A stretch of DNA of 64,000 nucleotides, taken from Panopea generosa. Lineage: Eukaryota > Mollusca > Bivalvia > Adapedonta > Hiatellidae. The stretch is from positions 19,383,406 through 19,447,405 of the forward strand of contig CM055908.1 in NCBI GenBank assembly GCA_029582155.1. The letters are read 5' to 3'. The notes beneath the pieces were generated by a model. That model saw only the letters and a program-made list of their open reading frames with translations, made no database searches and was not told the origin of the DNA. Made by a program: the position numbers and the translations under genes. Of the stretch, positions 24,063 through 36,200 are shown piece by piece. Numbering within the stretch: the stretch's first letter is position 1; each line of letters opens with the position of its first letter.

Positions 24063-24658
24063 CAGTGGCGTAGCTGATCCTACAATGCAATCGTACATAC
24101 TCGGCAAATTCCGTCATCCTAAGGTATTACGTAGTAATAGCCAAGGTGTTCCGAGTGCCTGAAATGACGTGTAAGCTCATCGGGCAAACACACAAGAAAA
24201 ATATGTTAAGATATTATGATGCAAAAACTACAAGTCAAAATAATATGCAAGTCCGGGCATTGTGGCGTAATGGCAGCTATACATATGATTGCATCCCTCT
24301 TTACCTTTGTTTTAATGCACGTGTTATTGGATACCTTACTTCTATACCGTAGGGACTGCTATGTCTGTTTAGGCTGGATATTTCTGAACATTTGTTTCTA
24401 TTGAAGCTGTATATTTTACCTTCCATTATAATAAATATTATAACACGTCAACAAGAACAGCATCCCTATTTTTTTCGACTGATTTGTTAATATTCACTAA
24501 TTGTTTTTGTAGGACAATTATACTTCAATAGATTGTCTTATTCTTTTACAAGTACTTGTTTTTGATTGTTCGATGTCCACGATTCTATTTCATTTTGCAA
24601 ACTTATTAAAATGCCAATGTAATGGACAGGGATAAGAACTTAATAAGATACGCCACTA
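24063..24658. mobile_element. Possible non-autonomous hAT-like element
   Basis: The left end CAGTGGCGTAGCTGATC and the right end (inverted) TAGTGGCGTATCTTATT resemble hAT-type termini. No 8-bp target duplication and no transposase frame are visible, so this is a tentative call. Confidence 0.35.
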
Positions 24659-24708
24659 GATGTATTCCTAAACATGTCAATATAAAAGTAAAGTAAGTAA
24701 AGTGTTTG

Positions 24709-24730
24709 TTTATTATTATTATTATTATTA

Positions 24731-24817
<87 letters not shown>
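24709..24817. repeat. (TTA)n microsatellite
   Basis: About 36 trinucleotide copies with one interruption near 24735, directly followed by the tRNA-derived SINE at 24823. Confidence 0.97.
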
Positions 24818-24822
24818 AGCCA

Positions 24823-25065
24823 TATTGATAGGGCCAGCTACACTGGGCTTATGAGACAGCTTTCTGCTGTACACAGTTACTTCCCGAAAGCTATCATCGC
24901 CAGGCGTGAGGCTGATAGACATTTGGTATCCCTCAATTTAACAAGCTGCTGAGTGAGCAACCGGCCATATCAGAAAAATCCAAGTGCTTCCACCGGGATT
25001 CGGACCTTCTACGTCCCGCTTCCGAGGCGGACGCCTTAACCACAAGGCCACGGAAGACGGTGTCA
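24823..25065 (-). mobile_element. tRNA-derived SINE (minus strand)
   Basis: On the minus strand the head 'tggccttgtggttaaggcg' is an A box and 'ggtccgaatcccgg' a B box, with an anticodon-stem-like 'tccgcctcggaagcggga'. The body continues to the (TTA)n tract, which is its 3' tail. The translated head (GLVVKASASEAGRRRSES) explains an apparent frame here. Confidence 0.8.
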
Positions 25066-25486
25066 GTATATGTTTTAACTAATAAATATAACACAGCACC
25101 GAAGACAAATGTGGATTGGATACAAAACAAGATTATCTTTGAGATTGGACATTGTTTGACATACATTATTCAACTTGGAGATTATAATGAATACATTTAC
25201 TACATCATCTTTAATTTACAAATACGACAATGAAATATCAGACATTATATATATATATTCACATAAAGATCCCTTTTGTTAGTTTGTTAGTTATTATTAT
25301 CAGTACGAGTCACGCACAAATTAAACTTAACACACTTGTCAAGTCAACATTTAAATCCGCAAAATATAACTCCCATGATCTTAAAGGCCGACCAAGTTCA
25401 TTGGATTTCGATTACTATTATATTTGATATTGTATTCGTTTTACATTGAATGGTTCTCAATTAGCATATGCCATATATATTTTGCT

Positions 25487-25900
25487 AGATTTATCGCAGT
25501 TAACACCTTTACAAATGTCTATACCCAATATAAGGCAATCCTCGTCACGTGACACGGTGCTTCAAACCAGTGATAATACGATTGTAAATCTGCACGCACA
25601 CAATCGGATAACTTACAGAAAAGGTTCAAGTAGATATTTTTAGATATTTGTATTTTTTATATACAAATCTAACTGGCTTCAAACTTAACATACCGTAATC
25701 TAACAGTTGAAATCTAATAATTGAAATAAAGCAGCTATATGTAGGTATATGAACGATATATGTTATACCAACTGGTATAAAACCTTTGCGGATTGTGAGC
25801 GTAACAGTTTTTCACAGCTAAGGTTATGCCAGTTGCACTCGGCGTTTAATTCTCCAAGACTGCGGTTTAATAGATCAAATGTGTTTTAAAGGAAATATAA
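25487..25900 (+). repeat. Degenerate duplicate of the BTB gene 5' region
   Basis: Compared with 26525-26845 it shares, in order, 'acctttacaaa', a perfect 'cgtcacgtgacacggtgctt', 'tagatattt', 'ttgcggattgtgag' (versus ttacggattatgag) and 'gttttaaagga' (versus gttttaaagaa). Spacing is ~1.04 kb throughout. It contains the palindrome TCACGTGA, an E-box. The copied region seems to be promoter plus leader, and the coding sequence that would follow is absent. Confidence 0.6.
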
Positions 25901-26035
25901 TTATCAGGATTTTTAGAAAAATAAAATAGCCTAAAAACAACTTTTTCCCAATATAGCATGCCTGTATATACTCACTAACCTTGTATTGCCAAAAGGATAT
26001 CTATTAATTAAACATGTCCAAATATTTTTTTAAAA
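25891..26035 (+). repeat. Dispersed repeat, partner of 22196-22335
   Basis: Same-order match to 22196-22335 ('tttttcccaatatagcatgc', 'tatatactcacta', 'attgccaaaaggatat'). The two flank the 5' ends of HOGA1 and the BTB gene respectively. Confidence 0.65.
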
Positions 26036-26524
26036 AATTGTAGTGTTTATTTTGCTCTCTTTAAAACTTCAGCATGTGCGTGCGTGTTAATTTTGCAAAG
26101 AGTGTTTGAAATGAAAGGTTACACACGGCTAACGTACGTCAGCTCTTTCCCGCCACAGTGATGATGTAAGCTCTGTTGTGATACTTTGGCCAACCGTTTC
26201 ATCCTTGCTCACGGATATATTACATAAACACTCTGCCTCGTTTATCTTTGATGGATTTTCTAAGAACGATATGTGAATGTAGGCCTACTCCACATAATTG
26301 TGAACAAGCCCCGTATATTACACTCGTGTGGGTTGTGAAACATTTTGCTTACTTGTCTAGAAACATATCTGGCCGCATTAGAGAAACAAGATAAAACACT
26401 GCTGTGTGTCTGCACTTCTTGCAAGGATTTTTTTTATATATCTCTGTATAATGTGGAGATAATTATATATATATATACGTGATAATTGTTATATTTCTTA
26501 TATGCGAAATATTGATCCAAATTA

Positions 26525-26903
26525 ACATATCTAAAGCACCTTTACAAAATGTATACTGGTTATATTGGATTTTTTCGTCACGTGACACGGTGCTTCAAAC
26601 ATACCGCATACGCTATCGGGTACTTTATAGATATTTTAAATCATAAATTTGGCGAGACGTGTATACCTACTGCCATAATTACTTTACGGATTATGAGTGT
26701 ATATGTATTTAAAATCTAAATTTATGTCAACTGTTGAGTTGTTAAACTGGACGTTTATTTACAAACTGCTACAGTGAATTATCTGAGTTTTAAACTTCAC
26801 TATATAGTAACATTTTAATGAAATAGTGTTTTAAAGAAAGACTGTGCAGTAGATACTTTTTAGAATTTCTTTACTGTATAGAAAAAAGGTGTAACTGTAA
26901 ATA
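26525..26903 (+). promoter_or_regulatory. Candidate promoter and 5' leader of the BTB gene
   Basis: Lies immediately upstream of the ATG at 26904. It holds TCACGTGA (E-box palindrome, ~26580) and a TATA-like 'actatatag' (~26799-26807), ~100 bp before the start codon. The copy at 25487 conserves the E-box but not clearly the TATA. Function is inferred from position and duplication only. Confidence 0.4.
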
Positions 26904-27228
26904 ATGTCACTTACGACAAGCATTTGTGTGCACCATGGAGATCGGGAGGATAAAAGATACACAAACGACGATAGCGCGTTTGAAGATGTGTATTTGATTG
27001 TGGAAGGCAAGAAAATTCGCGCAAACAGCAGCATTCTGGCTTATAATTCAAACGTTTTGTCTCAGAAAATCAAAGAATCACGAGCCGTGTACAGCTGGGA
27101 TGAAGATTCTCCCGACCAGACAAACGATAAGATGACCCGAGTTATTCTGACAAACCAGAAATACAAACGCGTGAAAACTATGGTGAGACATCTAGAAGCA
27201 AAGAACGAAAAGCATGGCCCACTGACAG
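26904..27228 (+). CDS. BTB gene exon 1
   Basis: 108 codons plus one base. The exon covers the N-terminal half of the BTB fold (FEDVYLIVEGKKIRANSSIL; MTRVILTNQKYKRVKTMVRH) and ends at ...GPLT before donor GTATTG. The stop at 27315 in the unspliced frame lies in the intron. Confidence 0.88.
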
Positions 27229-30200
27229 GTATTGTTAGGTTTTTCAATTTTAACCATGGCATGTTTGTAGGACCCCCAAATGTGAAAATGGTCACAACTG
27301 TTTTTATGACATACTAGTTTGTGACCATCATCATGTTTGGTTTCACATTTTTAGAAAGCGTTTTTCATATGTGGTTAAAACATTGATGTCAATTTTCACA
27401 TTTGTGAGTTCTACACAAGTTCTTACTCAATGTATATTGTTGTTGCAGGGCGCGGTTAGCTCAGTCAGTCGGTAGCACGTCTGACCATCAATCAATGTTA
27501 GTTTGTTTAAATATTTATCCTAAGTTTATGCCATCGTGGGCTAACAGACGATTTACAGAACCTAATCACTAATTCTTGGGATCCTGGGAGATTAACCATT
27601 ATCCAAGCATATACATCTCCGCAAGTAACTGAAAAGTTTCCCACTTGAAACAGAAGTGAAAGACGAATAACAATGAGACATAATGTCGTTTTTCAATTAT
27701 CACGAATATTGTGGTCGGGCGGGGATTCGACCGCACGACCATGAGTCCAGCCAGATGTGCTACCGACTGAGCTTACCGGATAGCTGCTGTTTCATTTGAA
27801 TTCGGTAGTTTTGGCTTAAAGAAACACTTGGCACTTTTCATGATTTTCACTTATGTGTATCACCTTCTCTACAAGTAACATATATAACGCAATGATGCAA
27901 CTATTGACTTTATTTGCCAAGTACGTACACCGACCATAAATTTTGTTGGTAGAGATGCATACCTGAATTAGATGGTTATAAGTCATTCAGTGTTTTCCAT
28001 TTTAAGTCATCTATAACACTAGCAAGAAATTTATATTTCGTCTGTTTCGGTATGATGAACACACCCAAGAATATATGGGTGTTCAGATTGATTTAAAGAA
28101 AAACACAAAAAAAAAAACAACACTCCTCGTCTATAAAATAATAAAAATAATGTGAACCTACATTTAGTCCAGTGTACGGATGACCACAATATTTACAAAA
28201 CTAGATACACTTCATACATTTCTCAATTCTTCTCAAAATTTGAACCGAAAGTCAGTTAATTATTTTCAACTTTAAGAAATATAACGTTTAGTAAAAGTTT
28301 TCAAAATGCCATGCATGTCCGGGCCCGATTAGCTCAGTAGGTTACGCGTCTGACTATCAATCCATGGGTCGTGAGTTCGAAATCCCATCCGGCAACAGTC
28401 TCCGTGATGATTGATATACGACATTGTGTCTCATTATCATTCGCTTCACACCGCTCAAGTGGGAAAGTTGTCAGTTACTTACGGAGATGGGGTGTGCTCG
28501 AGTACTGGTTAATTCCAGGAAACAGTGGTTAGGTTAACTGACCGTAGTCCTCGATGGCATAAAAATGACGCTTAATATTCAATCAACCAAGCAATCAAAA
28601 TGCCATGTATCCCTTTTACGCTTTGTTAAAATCCAACTTATTGTATCTATGATGGTAAATGATCGTATTAGATATTGCAGGTAAACCGTTAACCATATTT
28701 CATACTTACCAAGGACCAAGTAATATAGCCCATTAAAACTATACAACAAAACCTCAAGATAAGCTCAATTCAGCCTTCCCATAAATCGAAAAATCGCTTT
28801 ATTGTCTTGCTTATTTTTAAGCGACCTACAATTGTGTTTGTAGTATTGAACAAAATATATTTTACAAAAGCTTTTGAATACATTCATATTTAATTGGTTG
28901 AAGTTATGAAAACGGATCAATAAAACTGTATAGACTTTGTGGAAGTGACTGTTTATTCGTCTAAACATCCAGATCGATGTGTACATTGTTAAATATCGTT
29001 TTACAATAACTCACGGTCATATAATATCTGTTTTACGATCGAGTAAGTGGAAATGCTAGTTCTTAGGGCAAATTTTCTTAACGTCTCACACCACTAATAC
29101 ATTTCCCATACGGATCCACTGTAACATTACGTCTCACACCACTATTACATTTCCCATAGGGTTCCACTGTAACATTACGTCTCACACCACTAATACATTT
29201 CCCATACGGATCCACTGTAACATTACGTCTCACACCACTATTACATTTCCCAAAGGGATCCACTGTAACATTACGTCTCACACCACTAATACATTTCCCA
29301 TACGGATCCACTGTAACATTACGTCTCACACCACTATTCCATTTCCCACAGGGATCTATTGTAATATGACGTCTCACACCACTATTACATTTCCCATAGG
29401 GTTCCACTGTAACATTACGTCTCTCACCACTATTACATTTCCCAAAGGGATCCACTGTAACATTACGTCTCACACCACTAATACATTTCCCATACGGATC
29501 CACTGTAACATTACGTCTCACACCACTATTCCATTTCCCACAGGGATCTATTGTAATATGACGTCTCACACCACTATTACATTTCCCATAGGGCTCCATT
29601 GTAACGTTACGTCTCACACCACTATGACATTTCCCATAGGGATCCACTGTAACATTACGTCTCACATCACTATTCCATTTCCCATATGGATCTATTGTAA
29701 CATTACGTCTCACACCACTATTACATTTCCCATAGGGATCCACTTTAACATTACGTCTCACACCACTATTCCATTTCCCATAGAGATCTATTGTAACAGT
29801 ACGTCTCACACCACTATTCCATTTCCCATAGGGATCTATTGTAACATTACGTCTCACACCACTATTACATTTCCCATAGGGCTCCACTGTAACATTACGT
29901 CTCACATCACTATTACATTTCCCATAGGGCTCCACTGTAACATTACGTCTCACACGATTTTTTCATTTCCCATAGAGATCTATTGTAACATTACGTCTCA
30001 CGCCACTATTACATTTCCCATAGGGCTCCACTGTAGCATTACGTCTCACACCACTATTACGTCTCACTACACAGTTACGTCCCTTTTTTCCATGATTCTT
30101 ACGCTTAAAAACAAGGCCTATGTAATTTGGTTTTGAAATATTTTCAAAATGGTTCATAGTAGTTGTGATTTCTTGCTGCAGATGAGTAGAACAAAGGTTG

Positions 30201-33200
30201 GTTTAGCATATACTGCAATAAGACATCACTGGTGTTAAAAAGTGACTTTTATAGGATTTCAACATATGCATGTATTTATGAGCATTTGACATTCCTGCTA
30301 TGAACAAAAATACTTACAAAAAGATCTATGTGGAATTCTTGTTTTACAAGGGAAATCCTAGACCTTACTTAATATAGAACACAGAACAAAATTCAACTGT
30401 GTAGTGAGACCTAAACATTTCCCATTGGGCTCCGTTGTAACTTTTATGTCCAAAAACATAGTGAAAAAACAAAATCTACAGCATGTATCTGGGCTCAAAT
30501 TCTTCACTGGTTCAAGATATGCAATTATGAAAGAAAAAAGGCAACCTTGACGATTTTTTTTTTAAATTCAATGTTTTTGTGATACCTATCAATTTTCAGA
30601 GTAATACTATATCAACGTTTCGCCCACGATGCGGTCCTAACAACCAATTTTAAAATGAAACAGAATTGTCCAGAAATTTTGTATCAGCATCAAAGTTTCA
30701 GTGGTGATTTCTCAAATACTGACCATTTAACAAACGGTAGGAAAAATAAATCACTGAAGTACAAAGCCCTGAAAAAAGAAGAAAAAGAGAATAAACGTTT
30801 TATTTCTACCTTCTTCCTCTGTGGGTCCGGAGTTCTCAAGGGAGATAATAGTGGTGGGAGTCCTTAAGTTTAAACATAAAAAAAACTCTATATTATCTTG
30901 TCATGGGTCCGTATTTATAAAACTTCTCAAATTAGCTCAATTCTAACTTAAGCAGAAACTTACCTAAATATTGACATCAGATTTCGATGGCGTTTTTACA
31001 TTTTCTATTTTAAATACATAAATGATCAACGTATTTAGATCTCATCCATTCAATGGAAATATAAGTTTACTAATCCATAAAATAATATAGAACTTTAAAA
31101 GATAATCTTAAATTATAAATTTCTATCTTTTTCAACTTTAAATTATGACTGAGCTTTTTTGAGTTCTGGTGCTGTATCAATATTGGGCCGAGCCGTTTCA
31201 AGTATGTTGCTAGATGGAGAATTTGTGTATAACAGACACTTGCGTATTGCATTTTGTAGTTATTATGACCGTTATAGCGAATGAGAGTTTAAATCCATTT
31301 TTCTGCACAATAGAGGTTTTCTATGGCACCCAGTTTTATTGGTGGTTGAAGACATAAGCGTAGTTCTCAGTAGAACCTTCGTCTTTCCATAAGTAAGGCC
31401 ATCCTTAAGAAATATGTGTTTGCTGTGCTCCGATCCAGTATTTTTCATGTGGGTAGGTACGTGGCTATTTTTTTGGCTAAATTTAGAATTTATATAATCA
31501 TTTTAAAGACAAAATAATGGACATAAGTCATGAAAAAAATTAAAAGTTTTTAAAGTCAATAAAAAAAGTTTGGGTAGCTGCAATTTGAGTGAGTAGGAAG
31601 GAGCCCGGCAAACAGTTTATTTTTTAAGGACGGCCTAATTGGCAAAATTTATTGCATTAAGTCCTTAAACAGCGACGACAGTTAAGTGACCTTAAGATGT
31701 CGTATTTGCCGTCTAAGTTGCTAGGCAACAGATGACGTTTGATCAAGACAATTCCGATCATTGATAAAAATAGCACTTTGAATTAAAATATTTAACTTTA
31801 CATGTTGTTAAGTATTCGTAACATCTTGCCAATCAAAGTACTTATAGTACTGATACCTGGGCAATCAATGGTCGAGGGAAATAAAATAATAAAGTTGCTG
31901 TCAGATGAAGCCCGTGACATTTTATGAGAAAACTGATGAAAAGTGATTTACTAGTAGTAGAAGTGAAATGTTCTATTTATAAACCGTTGTTTGTTGTATC
32001 GGTATGACAAATATAAAAGGCAGGATAACGTTTGATTTTAACTAACTTTTAATTAAGACAGATATGTGTATACTTTTCGAAGAAATTTCAACCTCCAAGA
32101 ATAAGTTATATATAATATAGGGATATTTTAAATAAATTAATCTGTAAACACATCTCTATATAATCTATAACCGACTTATCGGTTGCCGCACCCAGATTGA
32201 ACCCTAGCGGGTGACATGCGCGTGCTTCGAGATAACAGTTTCCATATCTGGTACTAACTGCGGTTTACAACGCCCACTAGACAGCACTATTACACAGTTG
32301 TATAATTAAAACTACACAAACATTGTTTATACATGAACCAGGAAGTGATAATGCTTCGTGCTGTAAACTTGGGTGTAGTGTGGTTAGGCTGAAAATAGAT
32401 ATGTTTCCTAGAAGACTATGCCACTTTCAATAACACATGCGCAGTCGCAACTAAATGTTAAAATGTTGAAATGTTGGGATTAAAATTAATACATATAGCG
32501 AACTTACGAAAATTATGAAATTAAATTTAGAATGAGAGTCGTTTCGCCAGCCAAACACTTGTGGTAAACTATAAATAAGATAATTCAAAGATAACTCAAT
32601 CTCCCAGATGATCGACATATATGTACATGTATATAAAACCAATGCTTAACCAATAAAACGGCCCCATTTCGTTCAAATCCCACCGATTTGTTTTCATAAT
32701 TTACGGAAGTCTGCTGTATGTCATCGTACCCACGGGTAATCCATTACGATACTCTCCATTTATTATTAATGGACGGAGAGTATCGGAAATGACACTCGGG
32801 GGTATCCGACGATGGCTGTATGTATTAAATGTAATGACACTTAAGGTCTTTTTCCATGGCGCGTATTATTCTGACAGTTTCGGCGTCTAAATCGCAGGGG
32901 TTTGTATGCGCAAAACAGGCGCTGCTTTTGTAAAAATCGCTTCACACTATCTAGCATACTTTCGTTTCCATCGGAGCAGATTTCTGCGCTGACTTATAAC
33001 CGCACGAACAAAAGTCGCCAGTATAAGCGATTTTTCTACGCATGTCTGCATGTATAATGCGTGGAAATTCACTTTGGATGGCAACTTTACAATAAATACA
33101 TGTGTATTTCCACGCACGTGCCTCGATAAACTCTGCTCAGACAATCTGCAAACTGATTGTCTGTTCGCCTGTTAATACTGTGCGACAAAAAATAGCTTAC

Positions 33201-36200
33201 GGAAAAAACGGCACAGCAAAAAAACGCGCCATGGAAAACTGGCTTTAGTTAGCTCCTCCCAGTTCGACTGCGCATGTGTTGTTAGCTTTTGAAATTCACA
33301 CATTCTTCTAGGAAACGGTTTATTTTTGGCCGATCACACTGCACACTTAGGAAAAGTAGTACTACATGAAATAACCTAGCTTTATTAACATTATATTTCA
33401 GCCGGTAAAGACTTACTTCTATTGTTTTCCACCCGAGAAATTCTTGATAGCAACACTCGCACGTAAATATCAATCTTTTACGTTGGATTTCTGCTGCTAA
33501 ATAGCAATCTACCTTTGTTTATGTTTTCAAAAAAAAAATGCTGTTGATTGGTAAATTGAATCAATTTGTGGGGGAAAAAACAAGAACAATTATTCTTTGG
33601 TTGTTGAAAAAAGTACAGATCATTAAAATACAAACTCCCGATAAATTCGGCGACAGTAACAAACGAAGCATTTTCACTTTCACGACATCAAATGCTGATT
33701 CCATGGATCAAATGCGCACCCCTCGTTACCTGACAGATATGGAAATAATTCCCGCTCATTGTCATAACCAATCAGCGTGAAAACAGGCGTTATTCTATAT
33801 GTCAATCACAATCATACCAAATATGGAAACTGTTTATCCAGAAGCACTCGCATTTCACAAGTTATGTGTTCAATTTGTGGGCGTAGCAAACTATAAGTTG
33901 GTTATAGATTATATAGAGATGTTTAAACAAATTAATTTTCCTGTGTATATAGTAAAAAAACTCCAACACAATCTAAACGTGTATATTTAAAAAGAAACAG
34001 TTCAGTATTTATTTAATTGAATTATATATATACTTTAAAAAATAAATACTTCAGTTCATGTATCTATTTAAAAAAATCATCTCCAAGTTTCTAGTATATT
34101 ATTAGAACCGCGGCGTGGTCTAGTGGTAGAACGTCCGCCTCGCATGCGGAAGGTCGTGGGTTCAATCCCCGGCCGGGTCATACCAAAGACTTTAAAATGG
34201 TACTAGAAGCTTCCCCGCTTGACGCTCAGCATTTACAGGAGAGTTCTAGGTCTGGTCTGCCCGGTGTCAGTATAATGTGACTGGGTGGGGTATCATAACA
34301 AGTGTCTGCGGCATGATACTCGAGTGTGACAGCGCCTAGAATATTTTCTCATGTAGACACCGTCGCGATATGACTGAAAAATTGTTGAAAGCGACGCTAA
34401 ACACCATACAACAACTAGTATATTATGTATTTCAAAGAAAGTTCAATTTCCAAGTCGTATTGAATATACATAAAAAAATCATTCTCCAAGATTACCTAGA
34501 TGAATATATTTCAAAAGCAGAAACAATACAATCTCTAAGTTGAAAATATATATTAAAAAAAGGTTAATAGCCAACTTTATTTATTGTATATATGGTTAAA
34601 AAAGGTCAGTCTCCAAGATGATTTATATATTTTGAAGAAAGTCAAATTTCCAAGATAATCTACGTTCACATTGCAATAAAACTATTAATTAAGAAAGTTT
34701 AATCTTCAAGGTGATCTAGATGTATTTATAATGTTCAAATATTATATCCGAGCTGACATATATAAATGTAAAAACAAAATCGAATATCGAAGTTAAAAGA
34801 AATTTAAATCTCAAAGATGACACACTTAAAAAAAGCTCAATCTCGAAGTTGAATTGTGTATTTCCAAAACAATATTTCGACGCTCAGCACACTGTTTGCT
34901 CAGAGGCAATATACTAAACATCTATACACTGTTAAAGATTGCTCTAACCATGCCCTTCCCTTGTTGCCATGTCATCGAAAAGGCAGTGTATATTAGAATA
35001 GCCCCACCAGACAACAATACATACAAATACTGTTATCAAATGTAATAAAACAATATTATTAATCTCGAATTACGTTTTATAACTGTTGACCCCGAATATG
35101 TTTTGTAAAATTTTCAGGTGAAACTGCCTTGGACTTGTTACCGCTAACAGAGGAATACAGAATGGGCCACTTCCAACGCCAATGCGGAAGTGCTATGTAT
35201 AACTGCCTGACAGACATGCGCATGGAACACAGGCTCGGGTGCATTCCTACGCTGTTCATCCTAAGATTCCTAGCTGCTGCAGACAAGTACAACTTCGATA
35301 AGATAAGAACGTTTTGTATTGATGAATGTGCGGCTAGTTTTAGTCTTACTCGCAGAAAAGAAATTGCAGAAGATGAACACATTGCCGAGAAGACAAAGGT
35401 TACAATAATGGATAAGATGTGCGACAACATGAGTAAACAGTATGAGCAGAACCTGAAGCAAATTCGTGAAGATATGGATAGAAGGTGTCGGGAAATTGAG
35501 AAAAAAAGAGATGAGTTTATGGAGATAACTGAATCATGGAAAGCTGACCTGAAGCAAGAAGTAGACGATATTGTCGCCGCAACTAATCAAGCACACCAGA
35601 AACTGGTTGATGATTTGGATAAGAAAAAAATAATCGATAAAATTGATAAATTCGTAAAACAAAACTCTAAAGAAATTCTAAAGGAGATGAATCATTTGAA
35701 AGAGCAAATTGATACAGTTGTTGAAATAATAAAACAAACTAAACCGTGGGAAGCCTATCTGAAACAGGAAGTAGAAGACATTGCCGCCTCTTATAAAGAA
35801 GCACTCAAGAAACAGGCTAAAGATTCTGAACAGAAAAACATCGACAAAATCGAGATGAATCATTTGAAAAAGCGAATTGATAAAGTTGTTGAAACAATAA
35901 AAATGAAAGAGTTAGCGGAAGAAACTGAGACGAAAAAATTAAGAAAAACAATAGCCATTGCCAGTGAATCTAACATGAAGAACATACAACAAATAGCTTC
36001 GACATTTAATGATAACGTTAGGTCGGTACAAAAGGATTGTGGAATTGATAATCTTAAGACGGGCATAAGTGAAAACTATGAACTTCTTGAAAGATTTCAT
36101 AAACTGTCAGCCGAGATGGATGTGAAAATACAAGCGCTTTCAGATGCAAACATAAAGTACGAAGAAGAAAAGCTGCAGCATGCCAGAACAAAGATCGAGC

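Noticed and set aside
24731-25166. Poly-Asn frame and VVKASASEAGRRRSES frame
   Set aside because: The first is the (TTA)n tract and the second the head of a tRNA-derived SINE.
29078-29953. 291-aa minus-strand and 256-aa plus-strand reading frames
   Set aside because: They are the 48-bp minisatellite translated. Both strands stay open because the period is divisible by three, and there is no splice, signal or codon evidence.
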